Positions 1 through 8,666 of a stretch of DNA of 64,000 nt are shown here, piece after piece (the first letter of the stretch is position 1; every line of letters begins with the position of its first letter). The notes below the pieces were generated by a model that saw only the letters and a list, made by a program, of their open reading frames with translations, did not search any database and had not been told where the DNA came from. The translations under genes and the position numbers were made by a program. The stretch lies in the NCBI RefSeq assembly GCF_036013975.1, contig NZ_CP107904.1:3721001-3785000 (forward strand), given 5' to 3'. The DNA is from Kitasatospora sp. NBC_00458 (GTDB taxonomy: Bacteria; Actinomycetota; Actinomycetes; Streptomycetales; Streptomycetaceae).

Positions 1-1117
1 CGGGCGTGCAGGCGAAGGCCGGGGCGCCCAGCGCGGCCAGGGCGGCGGCGTGCGCGTGGTCGTAGGCGGGAGCACCCTCGTCGGAGAGCGCCAGCAGCGC
101 GATGAACTGGACGCCGGCCGCCTTCATCGCGGCCACCCGCTTGAGCATCTCGTCCCGGATCCCTCCCTCGTAGAGGTCGCTGATCAGCACCACGATCGTC
201 TCCGCCGGCCGGGTGATCCTCGACTGGCAGTAGGCGAGCGCCCGGTTGATGTCGGTGCCGCCGCCGAGCCGGGTGGCGAACAGCACGTCGACCGGGTCGG
301 TCAGCTGCTCGGTGAGGTCGACCACCGAGGTGTCGAAGACGACCAGCCGGGTGTCCAGGCTCCGCATCGAGGCGAGCACCGCGCCGAACACCGCCGAGTG
401 CACCACCGAGGGGGCCATCGAGCCGGACTGGTCGATGCAGAGGATGACGTCCTTCTTCACCGCGCGCTGCGCCCGGGCGTAGCCGACCAGCCGCTCCGGG
501 ACGACGGTGCCGTGCTCGGGCAGGTGGTTCTTCAGGTTGGCCCGGATGGTGCGGTCCCAGTCGATGTCGCGGTGGCGCGGGCGGTTGACCCTGGCGCTGC
601 GGTCCAGCGCGCCGCCGAGGGTGGCGCGGGTGCGGTCGGCGAGCCGGCGCTCCAGCTCGGCGACCACCTTGCCGACCACCGCCCGGGCGCTCTCCCGGGT
701 GGTCTCGGGCAGCGCGTGCTTGAGCGAGAGCAGCGTGCCGACCAGGTGGACGTCGGGCTCGACGGCCTCCAGCATCTCCGGCTCCAGCAGCAGCTGGTCC
801 AGCCCGAGCCGGGTGATCGCGTCCTGCTGCATCAGCTGGACGACGGTGACCGGGAAGTACTCCCGGATGTCGCCCAGCCAGCGGGCCACCTGCGGGGCCG
901 AGCCGCCCAGGCCGGCGGTGCGGCGGCCGGGGCGGCCGGCGCCGCGGCCCTCCTCCGGGGCGCCCCGGTAGAGCGCGGCGAGCGCGCCGTCGATCGCGGC
1001 GTCCCGGCCGCGCAGGGTGTGGCCGGTGCCGTCCGCCTCGCCGCCGAGCACCAGTCGCCAGCGGCGGAGCCGCTCGTCGGCGGCGAGGGGGGCGGAGCCG
1101 GGGGTGGTGGTTGCCAT
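1..1117 (-). CDS. VWA domain protein, C-terminus beyond window edge
   Basis: About 372 residues are visible; the 3' end runs off the window. The ATG follows a GGAG-like site (AGAGGAGCACCCCG before the start). Residues about 225-232 read DQSGSMAP, a complete MIDAS motif (DxSxS) of a von Willebrand factor A metal-binding fold, and later segments (GGGTDINRAL, VLISDLYEGG) supply the expected T and D loops. It is the last visible gene of a minus-strand operon after the MoxR ATPase and the DUF5682 protein (29-bp gap). In known MoxR-VWA pairs the VWA protein works with the AAA+ ATPase in ATP-driven remodelling of a client. That role is inferred here from the pairing; the client is unknown. Confidence 0.88.
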   Translation of the reverse strand, partial: MATTTPGSAPLAADERLRRWRLVLGGEADGTGHTLRGRDAAIDGALAALYRGAPEEGRGAGRPGRRTAGLGGSAPQVARWLGDIREYFPVTVVQLMQQDAITRLGLDQLLLEPEMLEAVEPDVHLVGTLLSLKHALPETTRESARAVVGKVVAELERRLADRTRATLGGALDRSARVNRPRHRDIDWDRTIRANLKNHLPEHGTVVPERLVGYARAQRAVKKDVILCIDQSGSMAPSVVHSAVFGAVLASMRSLDTRLVVFDTSVVDLTEQLTDPVDVLFATRLGGGTDINRALAYCQSRITRPAETIVVLISDLYEGGIRDEMLKRVAAMKAAGVQFIALLALSDEGAPAYDHAHAAALAALGAPAFACTP

Positions 1118-1146
1118 CGGGGTGCTCCTCTGCGTTCGTCCGTCGG

Positions 1147-3528
1147 TCAGGTGTCGCGGCCTTCGGCCTGCCGGGGGATCCGCGGCCGGTCGCCGGGGCC
1201 GGCCGGCAGGGCGGGACCGCCGGGGGTGACGGGCAGTCCGAGCAGGAGGGCGACCGTGGGGAGCGCGGCATCCGCCCGCACCGGGTCCAGACCGGGCGCG
1301 CCGCCGTCCGGTCCGTCCGGCCCCGCCGGCTCGCCGCCGAGCGGCCCGGCCGCGACCCTGCCGCCGACGGTGCTGCGGACTCCGGCCTCCAGGGTGGCGA
1401 AGGTCCGGCGGAGCAGCGGCAGCACATCGGTGAAGGCCTCCGCCGACACGCCGGCCAGCCAGTCGTCGAGCAGACCCAGCAGTCGCGGGTCGTGCAGCAG
1501 CAGCGCGCCGCCGCCGGTGAGGAAGCCCTCGATCCAGCCGGCCGCGTCCGCCGGGCTGCCGGCCGCGGACAGGACGAGGCCGAGCCGGCGGCCCGCCTCC
1601 TCCGGGTCGAGCCGGCCGTCGTCCAGCAGCAGCCGGACGGCCCGCCCGCGGAGCAGGCCCGGGACACCGGTGGCCGGTCCGCCGGCCGGCTCGCGCCGGG
1701 CGAGCGCCCGCAGGGTGCCGGCCCACCGGTCGGCGAGGCCGTCGGCCGGGTCCAGCAGGCCGATCGCACCGTGCACCTCGTCGAGGTGACCGCGCATCAG
1801 TGCGGCCCCGGCCGCGTCCAGCCCGGTGCAGGCCGGCGGCAGGCCGACGCAGATCCGGTCGGCGAGCCCGGTGGCGACCTCGTCGAGCGCGCCGTGGTCG
1901 GTGCCCCGGACGTCGCCGTAGCGCAGCGCGCGGACCAGGGCGGGCAGCGCGTGGGCGAGGTGGGCGACGTCGGTGTCGAGGGCGGCGCAGTCGGCGAGCA
2001 CCCGCATCACCGTGGGCAGCGCGTCGGCCAGTCCGGCCACCAGGCAGGTCTCCACCAGGCCGGTGATCTCGGCGAGTTCGGCGGCGGCGCGGGCGGTGCC
2101 GACCGCCTTGCCGACGGCGGCCCGCTCGACGGTGGTGCCCCACTGGGCGGCCTCGGCGATCCGGACGGCGAACTCGGGCTGCCAGCAGAGCCGCCAGCTC
2201 TCCCGGAACGTCCCGGTGGAGGCCACCGCGGAGCGGGCCGGCACGCCCCAGTCGACGCCGAGCAGGCGGAGCCGGTGCAGCAGCCGGGAACGGGCCGCGT
2301 CGGTCTCCTTGCGCAGGTCGAGGTCGAGGTCGCGCGGTTCGACCTCGGGCTTGAGCCGCAGCGAGCGCTGCAGCCGGGAGAGGTCGCGCTGGAGCGGGAC
2401 GGCCGGCGCGCCGTCGGGCACCTCGCCGAGCGCGTCGCCGATCACCAGGCGGTCCCGGACCAGCGCCAGGGCGACGTCCGAGCCGTCGCACATCACCGCC
2501 CGGACGGCGTCCAGCGTCTCGGTGAGCCCGGCGAGCGGGCGCCCGCGCACGGCGGCGAGGGTGCGGGCCAGCCGGACGGCCTCGATGACGTGCGCGGAGG
2601 AGACCGGGTGGTCCTCGGCGCGGAGCAGCCCGGCGGCCCGGGTGAGCCACGCGGGCAGCGGGTCGCCCCCGGTCCGGAACAGGTGGTGGTACCAGCCCGG
2701 GGAGACGATCCCGGCGCCGTAGGTGGGCTGGGAGAGCCGGCGGTGCGTCCAGGGGACCCAGGTGATCTCGGTCCGGACCTTCCTGGGCAGTCCGGCGAGC
2801 AGCGCCCGGTCGTGCGCGACGGTGGGCATGACGGCCAGCGCCGGGACGTGGAAGGCCCCGCAGACCACGGCGATCCGCCGGTGGCCGGCCCGGCGGGCGG
2901 CGCGGATCCGCTGGCGCATGTGGGCCTCGCGCCGCTCGTCGCGCGGACCGGCCCCGCCGCCGCCCTCGCGCAGCGCCGTCATCGCCTCGGCGACGGCCGC
3001 GAACGGCGCGAGCGCGTCCTCGCCGGGGCGCCGGTGCTCGACCACGTCCTCCCACCAGCGCTCCGGGTCGTCGTGGCCGGCGGCCTCGGCCAGTCGGGCG
3101 ATCGGGTCGCGCAGCAGGGCAGCGTCCCCGTCCCCGGCGTCCGCTCCGGTGCCCCCGTCCCCGTCGCCGTCCCCGGTGCCCCCGCCGGCCTCCGGCGGCC
3201 CGGCGTCGGCGAAGCCGTACGCGGCCGGCAGGTCGATGAAGCGCACCGGGACGCCGAGTTCGACGGCGTACCGGATCGCCACCCACTCCGGCGAGAACTC
3301 GGCGTAGGGCCAGAACGCCGCCCGGGCCGGGTCGTCCGCCGCGTGGGCGAGCAGGGCGACCGGCGGCACCATCGCCTTGTCGGCGGCCAGCCCGAGGAGC
3401 GTGTCGGCCTCCGGCGGCCCCTCGACCAGCACCGCGTCCGGCCGCAGCAGTTCCAGTGCGGCGGCCACCGCGCGGGCCGAGCCCGGACCGTGGTGCCGTA
3501 CGCCCAGCAGCGTCACCTCTGCGCTCAT
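1147..3528 (-). CDS. DUF5682 family protein
   Basis: A 793-residue protein with ATG preceded by AGGGAGG. The N-terminus (residues 7-21, LLGVRHHGPGSARAV, then VLVEGPPE near 34) has the His-rich strand-loop and acidic strand seen in DUF5682 and reminiscent of the TIKI/EreA/ChaN-like hydrolase fold; that fold link is an inference. The rest is mostly helical and leucine-rich, with a proline-glycine-rich tail. There is no signal peptide or membrane segment, so it is probably cytoplasmic. It lies between the MoxR ATPase (38 bp upstream) and the VWA protein in one transcription unit, which suggests that the three products form a complex. Its biochemical activity is not known. Confidence 0.85.
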   Translation of the reverse strand: MSAEVTLLGVRHHGPGSARAVAAALELLRPDAVLVEGPPEADTLLGLAADKAMVPPVALLAHAADDPARAAFWPYAEFSPEWVAIRYAVELGVPVRFIDLPAAYGFADAGPPEAGGGTGDGDGDGGTGADAGDGDAALLRDPIARLAEAAGHDDPERWWEDVVEHRRPGEDALAPFAAVAEAMTALREGGGGAGPRDERREAHMRQRIRAARRAGHRRIAVVCGAFHVPALAVMPTVAHDRALLAGLPRKVRTEITWVPWTHRRLSQPTYGAGIVSPGWYHHLFRTGGDPLPAWLTRAAGLLRAEDHPVSSAHVIEAVRLARTLAAVRGRPLAGLTETLDAVRAVMCDGSDVALALVRDRLVIGDALGEVPDGAPAVPLQRDLSRLQRSLRLKPEVEPRDLDLDLRKETDAARSRLLHRLRLLGVDWGVPARSAVASTGTFRESWRLCWQPEFAVRIAEAAQWGTTVERAAVGKAVGTARAAAELAEITGLVETCLVAGLADALPTVMRVLADCAALDTDVAHLAHALPALVRALRYGDVRGTDHGALDEVATGLADRICVGLPPACTGLDAAGAALMRGHLDEVHGAIGLLDPADGLADRWAGTLRALARREPAGGPATGVPGLLRGRAVRLLLDDGRLDPEEAGRRLGLVLSAAGSPADAAGWIEGFLTGGGALLLHDPRLLGLLDDWLAGVSAEAFTDVLPLLRRTFATLEAGVRSTVGGRVAAGPLGGEPAGPDGPDGGAPGLDPVRADAALPTVALLLGLPVTPGGPALPAGPGDRPRIPRQAEGRDT

Positions 3529-3566
3529 CGCGCCCTCCCTCCCGATGTCGGTTCCGGTCGTGCTGT

Positions 3567-4661
3567 TCAGCGGGCGTTCTCACGGGCGGCGCGGTAGAAG
3601 TCCTTCCAGCCGTCCCGCTCGCGGACCACGCCCTCGACGTACTCGCGCCAGACCACCTGGTCGGCGACGGGGTCGCGGACGACGGCGCCGATCACGCCGG
3701 CCGCGACGTCGCCTGCCCTGAGCACGCCGTCGCCGAAGTGGGCGGCGAGCGCCATGCCGTTGGTGACCACCGAGATCGCCTCAGCCGTGGAGAGGGTGCC
3801 GCTGGGCGTCTTCACCTTGGTCCGGCCGTCGGCGGTGATCCCGGCCCGCAGCTCCCGGAAGACCGTCACCACGCGCCTGATCTCCTCGGCCCCGCCGGGC
3901 AGTTCGGGCAGTTGCAGGGAGCGGCCGAGCTGCTCGACCCGGCGGGTGACGATGTCGACCTCCTCCTCAAGCGAACCGGGCAGCGGCAGCACCACGGTGT
4001 TGAACCGGCGGCGCAGGGCGCTCGACAGCTCGTTCACGCCCCGGTCGCGGTCGTTGGCGGTGGCGATGAGGTTGAAGCCGCGGACGGCCTGCGTCTCCGA
4101 CCCCAGCTCGGGGATCGGCAGCGTCTTCTCCGACAGGATGGTGATCAGACTGTCCTGGACGTCCGCCGGGATGCGGGTCAGCTCCTCGACCCGGGCGATC
4201 TTCCCGTCCGCCATCGCCCGCATCAGCGGCGAGGGCACCAGCGCCTCCCGGCTGGGCCCGTTGGTGAGCAGCTGCGCGTAGTTCCAGCCGTACCGGACGG
4301 CCTCCTCCGGGGTGCCGGCGGTGCCCTGGACCAGCAGCGTGGAGTCGCCGCTGATCGCCGCGGCCAGGTGCTCGGACACCCAGGTCTTGGCGGTGCCGGG
4401 CACGCCGAGCAGCAGCAGCGCCCGGTCGGTGGCCAGCGTCGTCACGGCGACCTCGACCACCCGGCGCGGGCCGATGTACTTGGGCGTGACCACGGTGCCG
4501 TCCGGCAGCCCGCCGCCCAGCAGGTAGGTGGCGACCGCCCACGGGGACAGCCTCCAGCGCTCCGGGCGCGGACGGTCGTCCTGCGCGGCCAGCGCGGCCA
4601 GCTCGGCGGCGAACGAGTCCTCGGCGTGCTGCCGCAGGACGTCGGTCGTGACGTCGGTCAT
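3567..4661 (-). CDS. MoxR-type AAA+ ATPase
   Basis: A 364-residue cytoplasmic ATPase. The ATG at 4661 follows GGAGCCCTG; a longer frame extends upstream but its extra residues look non-coding. Walker A is GVPGTAKT (residues about 86-93). The Walker B position reads ARVEEL, with Glu instead of the usual Asp before the catalytic Glu, and sensor 1 is ATANDRD. MoxR ATPases act as chaperone-like remodellers with VWA partners; here the partner gene is two places downstream and DUF5682 lies between. It is the first gene of its operon and is divergent from the SWIM-finger gene across 177 bp, so the two arms may share control. Confidence 0.92.
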   Translation of the reverse strand: MTDVTTDVLRQHAEDSFAAELAALAAQDDRPRPERWRLSPWAVATYLLGGGLPDGTVVTPKYIGPRRVVEVAVTTLATDRALLLLGVPGTAKTWVSEHLAAAISGDSTLLVQGTAGTPEEAVRYGWNYAQLLTNGPSREALVPSPLMRAMADGKIARVEELTRIPADVQDSLITILSEKTLPIPELGSETQAVRGFNLIATANDRDRGVNELSSALRRRFNTVVLPLPGSLEEEVDIVTRRVEQLGRSLQLPELPGGAEEIRRVVTVFRELRAGITADGRTKVKTPSGTLSTAEAISVVTNGMALAAHFGDGVLRAGDVAAGVIGAVVRDPVADQVVWREYVEGVVRERDGWKDFYRAARENAR

Positions 4662-4838
4662 CAGGGCTCCTTCGGGTCGGCCGCCGGGCACACGGGTGGC
4701 GTGGCGGCAAGGTGATCGGGGGGAGCCAGGTCGGCGTCCCGGCCTGCGGGAACCACCCTGCACCGGACCACTGACAATCCTGACCGGACCTCAGTTCGGG
4801 CCGCCCGACTGTCAGTCCCCCCGCCTAACGTCGTCGGC

Positions 4839-6164
4839 ATGGAGGAACGCTGGAGCACCGAACACGTCCTGTCCCTGGCGCCCGACGCCGCCTCGAAGAA
4901 GGCCGCGGGCAAGCTCTCGGCGCCCGCACCCTGGTCGGCCGCCGGCACCGACGGCGACGCGGTCTGGGGCGAGTGCCGGGGCAGCGGCAGCACGCCCTAC
5001 CGCACCGTCGTCGAGCTGGCGACGCCCGCCTACCAGTGCAGTTGCCCGAGCCGGAAGTTCCCGTGCAAGCACGCGCTCGGACTCCTCCTGCTCTGGAGCT
5101 CCGCCCCCGACGCCGTGCCCGCCGCCGCCGAGCCCGCCGACTGGGCGGCCGACTGGCTGGCGGCCCGCCGGGACCGCGCCGAACAGCGCGTCACCAGGGC
5201 CGAGGCCCCCGCCGACCCGGCCGCCGCCCGCCGCCGCGCCGAGAAGCGCTCCGCCCGGGTCGCCGCCGGCGCCGCCGAACTGCGGCTCCGGCTCGCCGAC
5301 CGGGTCCGGCACGGCCTCGCCGACCAGTCCACCGCCGGCCCCTGGGAGGAGGTCGCCGCCCGCATGGTGGACGCCCAGGCCCCCGGCCTGGCCACCCGGG
5401 TCCGCGAGCTCGACTCCGCTCCGCAGCACGGACTCCTGGAGGAGTACGCCATGGTCCACCTGCTCGCCACCGCCGCCACCCGGGTCGACGAGCTGCCCGC
5501 GCCGCTCGCCGCCACCGTCCGCGCCCGGATCGGCTACACCACCGACACCGCGGAGCTGCTGGCCGGCCCCACCGTCCGCGACCGCTGGCTGGTCCTCGGC
5601 AGCCGGACGTCGTCGATGGAGGGCGGCGCCGACGACCGGCTCACCACCCGCCGCGTCTGGCTGCGCGGCGCCAAGACCGGCCGGCCCGCGCTGCTGCTCG
5701 CCTTCGGCCGCCCCGGCCAGGCGCCCGACCTCGCCCTGCCCACCGGCCGGCCGGTCGAGGCCGAACTCGCCTTCCACCCCGGCGCCCGCCCGCTGCGGGC
5801 CGTGCTCGGCACCCGGTACGGCGCCCCCGAGGCGGCGCCCGACGGCCCGCCGTCCGGGCTCACCGTCGCCGAGGCCGTCGCCGGCTACGGCACCGCCGTC
5901 GCCGACGACCCCTGGCTGGACGCCTGGCCGACCGTCCTCACCGACGTCGTCCCCGTCCTCTCCCCCGAGGGCTGGCACCTCACCGACGGCCGGCACACCC
6001 TCCCGGTCCACCGCGCCGCCACCCCCGAGGCCGCGCTCTGGCGGCTGGCCGCCGTCTCCACCGGCCGCCCGCTCACCGTCTTCGGCGAGTACGGCCACCG
6101 CGGCTTCGCCCCCGTCACCGCCTGGGGTCCGGACGGCCGCCCGATCGGCCTCACCACCGCCTGA
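4839..6164 (+). CDS. SWIM zinc finger protein
   Basis: A 441-residue protein. The N-terminal SWIM motif is complete: Cys67-x-Cys69, then Cys76-x-His78 (in YQCSCPSRKFPCKHALGL). SWIM fingers bind zinc and mediate DNA or protein contacts. The remainder is an alanine-rich helical region followed by a beta-rich C-terminal part without a recognised catalytic motif. The stop codon overlaps a possible ATG of the next gene (TGATG), so translation may be coupled to DUF5691. The gene is divergent from the MoxR operon, and MoxR/VWA/DUF5682/SWIM/DUF5691 neighbourhoods recur in actinobacteria, which argues for a shared function. Confidence 0.88.
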   Translation: MEERWSTEHVLSLAPDAASKKAAGKLSAPAPWSAAGTDGDAVWGECRGSGSTPYRTVVELATPAYQCSCPSRKFPCKHALGLLLLWSSAPDAVPAAAEPADWAADWLAARRDRAEQRVTRAEAPADPAAARRRAEKRSARVAAGAAELRLRLADRVRHGLADQSTAGPWEEVAARMVDAQAPGLATRVRELDSAPQHGLLEEYAMVHLLATAATRVDELPAPLAATVRARIGYTTDTAELLAGPTVRDRWLVLGSRTSSMEGGADDRLTTRRVWLRGAKTGRPALLLAFGRPGQAPDLALPTGRPVEAELAFHPGARPLRAVLGTRYGAPEAAPDGPPSGLTVAEAVAGYGTAVADDPWLDAWPTVLTDVVPVLSPEGWHLTDGRHTLPVHRAATPEAALWRLAAVSTGRPLTVFGEYGHRGFAPVTAWGPDGRPIGLTTA

Positions 6165-6196
6165 TGTCGACCGACCGCTTCACCGGAGGAGCCCCC

Positions 6197-7798
6197 GTGC
6201 CCGACCCCTGGGAGTCCCTGCACACCGCCGCCCTGCTCGGCACCGACCGCCGCCCGCTCCCCGCGCCCGACCCGGCCGCCCCGTACGCCCGGGACGTCGA
6301 CCGCACCGACCAGGCCACCGCGCTGCTCGAACTCGCCGCCCTGGAGACGGTCCGCCGCCGCGCCGGCGCGCTGCCCGTCCCCGCCGCCGGACCGCCCGCC
6401 GACCCCGCCCCGGAGGACGGGCGCCCCGAACTGCCGGCCCCGGCCGCCCGCCGCCTCTCCCTGCTGCTCTCCAGCCGCGGCACCGGCGCCGGCGTCCTCG
6501 CCAACCTCGGCGAGCTGCTCCCGCAGTGGCTGGCCACCGCCCGCGCCCGCGGCCTCCGCCCGCCCGCAGCCACCGTCCCGGCCCTGCTGGACGCCGCCCG
6601 GGCCCGCAGCGAGCTGCGCCCCGACGCGGTCGCGCTGGCCGGCCCGCTCGGCCGCTGGCTCGCCGACCGCAACCCGGACTGGCGGTTCGTCCTGCGCACC
6701 ACCGCCGGATCACCGCCGGGCCCGGAGGCGGCCGCCGGGGGCGACCACCTCTGGCACGAGGGCCTGTTCGCCGAGCGCGTCACCCACCTCACCCTGCTCC
6801 GCCGCCGCGACCCGGCCGCCGGCCTGGCCCTGCTGAGGAGCACCTGGCCCACCGAGCGCGCCGAGGACCGGCTGCTCTTCCTGGACGCCCTCCAGGAGGG
6901 CCTCTCGCCCGCCGACGAGCCCTTCCTGGAGGCCGCGCTCGGCGACCGCAGCAAGAACGTCCGGGCCACCGCCGCCGAGCTGCTGTCCACCCTGCCCGGC
7001 TCCGCGCTCGCCGCCCGGATGGCCGAGCGCGCCCGCGCCGCCGTCCACCTCTCCGAGCACGGCACCCACCTGCTGGTCACCCCGCCCACCGCCTGCGACG
7101 CGGCCATGCAGCGCGACGGCATACCCCCCAAGTCGCCCACCGGGCGCGGCGAACGGGCCTGGTGGTTCGGCGAGGTGATCGCCGCCGCGCCGCTCGCCGT
7201 CTGGCCCGCGCACACCGGTCTGGCACCCGACCGGCTGCTCACCCTGCGGGTCGGCGACTCCATCGACGAGACCAGCAGCACCTGGGCCGACGACCTGCGC
7301 GAGGCCTGGGCCCGGGCCGCCGTCCGCCAGCAGGACGCCGACTGGGCCCGCGCGCTGCTCGGCCCGCCGCCCTCGCCCGCCCCCGGCCGGACGGCCCGGA
7401 GCGCCCGCACCACCGGCGCCCCGGCCAAACTGCTCGCGGTGCTCCCGCCCGCCGAACGGGCCGCCTGGACGGCCGCGTTCATCGAGGCGCACGGCCTGGG
7501 CGAGGCCTTCCAGCTGCTCGGCGCCTGCGCGACACCGTGGACCCCGCCGCTCTCCACCGCCGTGGTGGGGGCGCTGGACCGGGCCGCCGCCTCCGGCGCC
7601 TACCCGTGGAGCCACAGCGGAGTGCTCGGGATGACCGAGCGCGCGCTCTCCCCCGGGGCCGCCGAAGCCGTCGAGGCGCTGGCCGCCGGCGCCGCGCCCG
7701 CCACCGCCTGGGGCGAGACCTTCGCCCGGCTGGCCGGCACCCTGCGCTTCCGCGAGGCGATGCTCGCCGAACTGGCCGGTCCCGCGGACGCCGCCTGA
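6197..7798 (+). CDS. DUF5691 family protein
   Basis: The GTG at 6197 has an excellent GGAGGA six bases upstream and gives 533 residues; an in-frame ATG at 6164 overlapping the SWIM stop would add 11 residues but lacks a ribosome site. Residues near the N-terminus (LHTAALLGTDRRPLP) are the DUF5691 signature. A mid-protein block (ALGDRSKNVRATAAELLSTL) looks like a HEAT repeat, so a helical-solenoid scaffold is likely. There are no membrane segments and no catalytic motif that I recognise. It is the last gene of the plus-strand arm and ends before a bidirectional hairpin terminator. Confidence 0.85.
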   Translation: MPDPWESLHTAALLGTDRRPLPAPDPAAPYARDVDRTDQATALLELAALETVRRRAGALPVPAAGPPADPAPEDGRPELPAPAARRLSLLLSSRGTGAGVLANLGELLPQWLATARARGLRPPAATVPALLDAARARSELRPDAVALAGPLGRWLADRNPDWRFVLRTTAGSPPGPEAAAGGDHLWHEGLFAERVTHLTLLRRRDPAAGLALLRSTWPTERAEDRLLFLDALQEGLSPADEPFLEAALGDRSKNVRATAAELLSTLPGSALAARMAERARAAVHLSEHGTHLLVTPPTACDAAMQRDGIPPKSPTGRGERAWWFGEVIAAAPLAVWPAHTGLAPDRLLTLRVGDSIDETSSTWADDLREAWARAAVRQQDADWARALLGPPPSPAPGRTARSARTTGAPAKLLAVLPPAERAAWTAAFIEAHGLGEAFQLLGACATPWTPPLSTAVVGALDRAAASGAYPWSHSGVLGMTERALSPGAAEAVEALAAGAAPATAWGETFARLAGTLRFREAMLAELAGPADAA

Positions 7799-7868
7799 CC
7801 GGTCCGGGAGTCCCCCGGCCGGTGCGGCCGGCCGCACCCCGCACGAACACGCCCGGCGGGAACGCACC

Positions 7869-7904
7869 GGGCCGGTACGGGGAACCCCCGCCCCGTACCG
7901 GCCC
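7869..7904. terminator. bidirectional terminator hairpin
   Basis: A perfect 14-bp inverted repeat (GGGCCGGTACGGGG and its complement) with an 8-nt loop lies between the convergent DUF5691 and B12-binding genes. It is followed by a short CCGGTCA-type direct repeat (about 7918-7946) that runs into the 3' end of the mutase subunit gene. Confidence 0.75.
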
Positions 7905-7938
7905 ACGCCGTTCGAAAACCGGTCAGCCGGTCAACCGG

Positions 7939-8346
7939 TCAGCCGGCGGCCCGGAGGTTGGCCGTGACCCAGGCGACCACGTCGCTGGTCGGCGTGCCCG
8001 GGGTGAAGATGTCGGCGACGCCCATCGCCTTGAGCTCGACGATGTCCTCGTCCGGGATGATCCCGCCGCAGAAGACCTTGATGTCCTCCGCGTCGCGCTC
8101 CTTCAGCAGCTCCAGCACCCGCGCGCAGAGCGTCATGTGCGCACCGGAGAGGATCGAGAGCCCGATGCCGTCCGCGTCCTCCTGGATCGCGGTGTCGACC
8201 ACCTGCTCCGGCGTCTGGTGCAGGCCGGTGTAGATGACCTCCATGCCGGCGTCGCGCAGGGCGCGCGCGATGACCTTGGCGCCGCGGTCGTGGCCGTCCA
8301 GCCCCGGCTTGGCGACCACCACGCGGATCGGTCCTGACACACCCAT
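7939..8346 (-). CDS. icmB: IcmB-like cobalamin-binding mutase small subunit
   Basis: A 135-residue stand-alone B12-binding domain. ATG at 8346 follows GGAGG with 5 bases of spacing. The base-off/His-on signature is intact: DGHDRGAKV near residue 20 holds the axial His ligand, with SILSGAH in mid-protein and GGIIPDED later. The length fits small subunits such as IcmB of isobutyryl-CoA mutase, which pairs with a separately encoded large catalytic subunit to isomerise isobutyryl- and n-butyryl-CoA. No large subunit, and no MeaB-type chaperone, is encoded in this window, so the partner must be elsewhere. Substrate assignment rests on resemblance; it could serve another acyl-CoA mutase. Confidence 0.85.
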   Translation of the reverse strand: MGVSGPIRVVVAKPGLDGHDRGAKVIARALRDAGMEVIYTGLHQTPEQVVDTAIQEDADGIGLSILSGAHMTLCARVLELLKERDAEDIKVFCGGIIPDEDIVELKAMGVADIFTPGTPTSDVVAWVTANLRAAG

Positions 8347-8562
8347 CACTGCCTCCTGGACCTCGTCGTCCACCACCCCGCCGCACCTTGTGGGCGCGGG
8401 CGGGGTTAACGAGCAATAACCAATCTGAGGGGAGGTTAGCGTCACCCGCCCCGGTTGGCCGTGCCGCCCCTCAAGAGGAGGGGAAAATCACAGGCCACCC
8501 CGCATCCGCGCGCCCCGGTCCCCTCCTCCGGTCCACCCCGCAAGCACACACCCGCAGCCTCT
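8347..8562. other. intergenic region, divergent icmB / M23 peptidase
   Basis: Together with the palindromic promoter that follows, this forms a 320-bp divergent gap. It is pyrimidine-rich on the plus strand, with short AGAGGAGGGGA and CCCCTCCTCC tracts that are roughly complementary. I see no open frame with coding character and no riboswitch fold that I recognise. Confidence 0.5.
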
Positions 8563-8606
8563 TGACATCCGGACTTTTGTCCGGATGTCAGCCTTCCGGC
8601 TACAGT
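8563..8606 (+). promoter_or_regulatory. palindromic operator over M23 peptidase promoter
   Basis: A perfect 12-bp dyad (TGACATCCGGAC and its complement) around TTTT occupies 8563-8590. It overlaps a -35-like TTGTCC (8577-8582), followed after 18 bp by TACAGT (8601-8606) as -10. The start would fall about 55 bases before the peptidase ATG. A second reading, TTGACA at 8562, begins the left arm. The geometry suggests a repressor site; the regulator is unknown. Confidence 0.55.
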
Positions 8607-8666
8607 CTCGGCTGTTTTCCCCTCGCCCGACGACGCACCCGTGGCCCACCGAGGAGGCAGCCCGCG

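Noticed and set aside
1111-3597. Long plus-strand frame opposite DUF5682
   Set aside because: It is Gly/Pro/Arg-rich with no family signature and is antisense to a well-supported gene; such shadows are typical of this base composition.
8347-8666. A cyclic-di-AMP (ydaO-type) riboswitch before the M23 peptidase
   Set aside because: Such riboswitches precede some streptomycete wall hydrolases, but the conserved ydaO core blocks were not recognised here.
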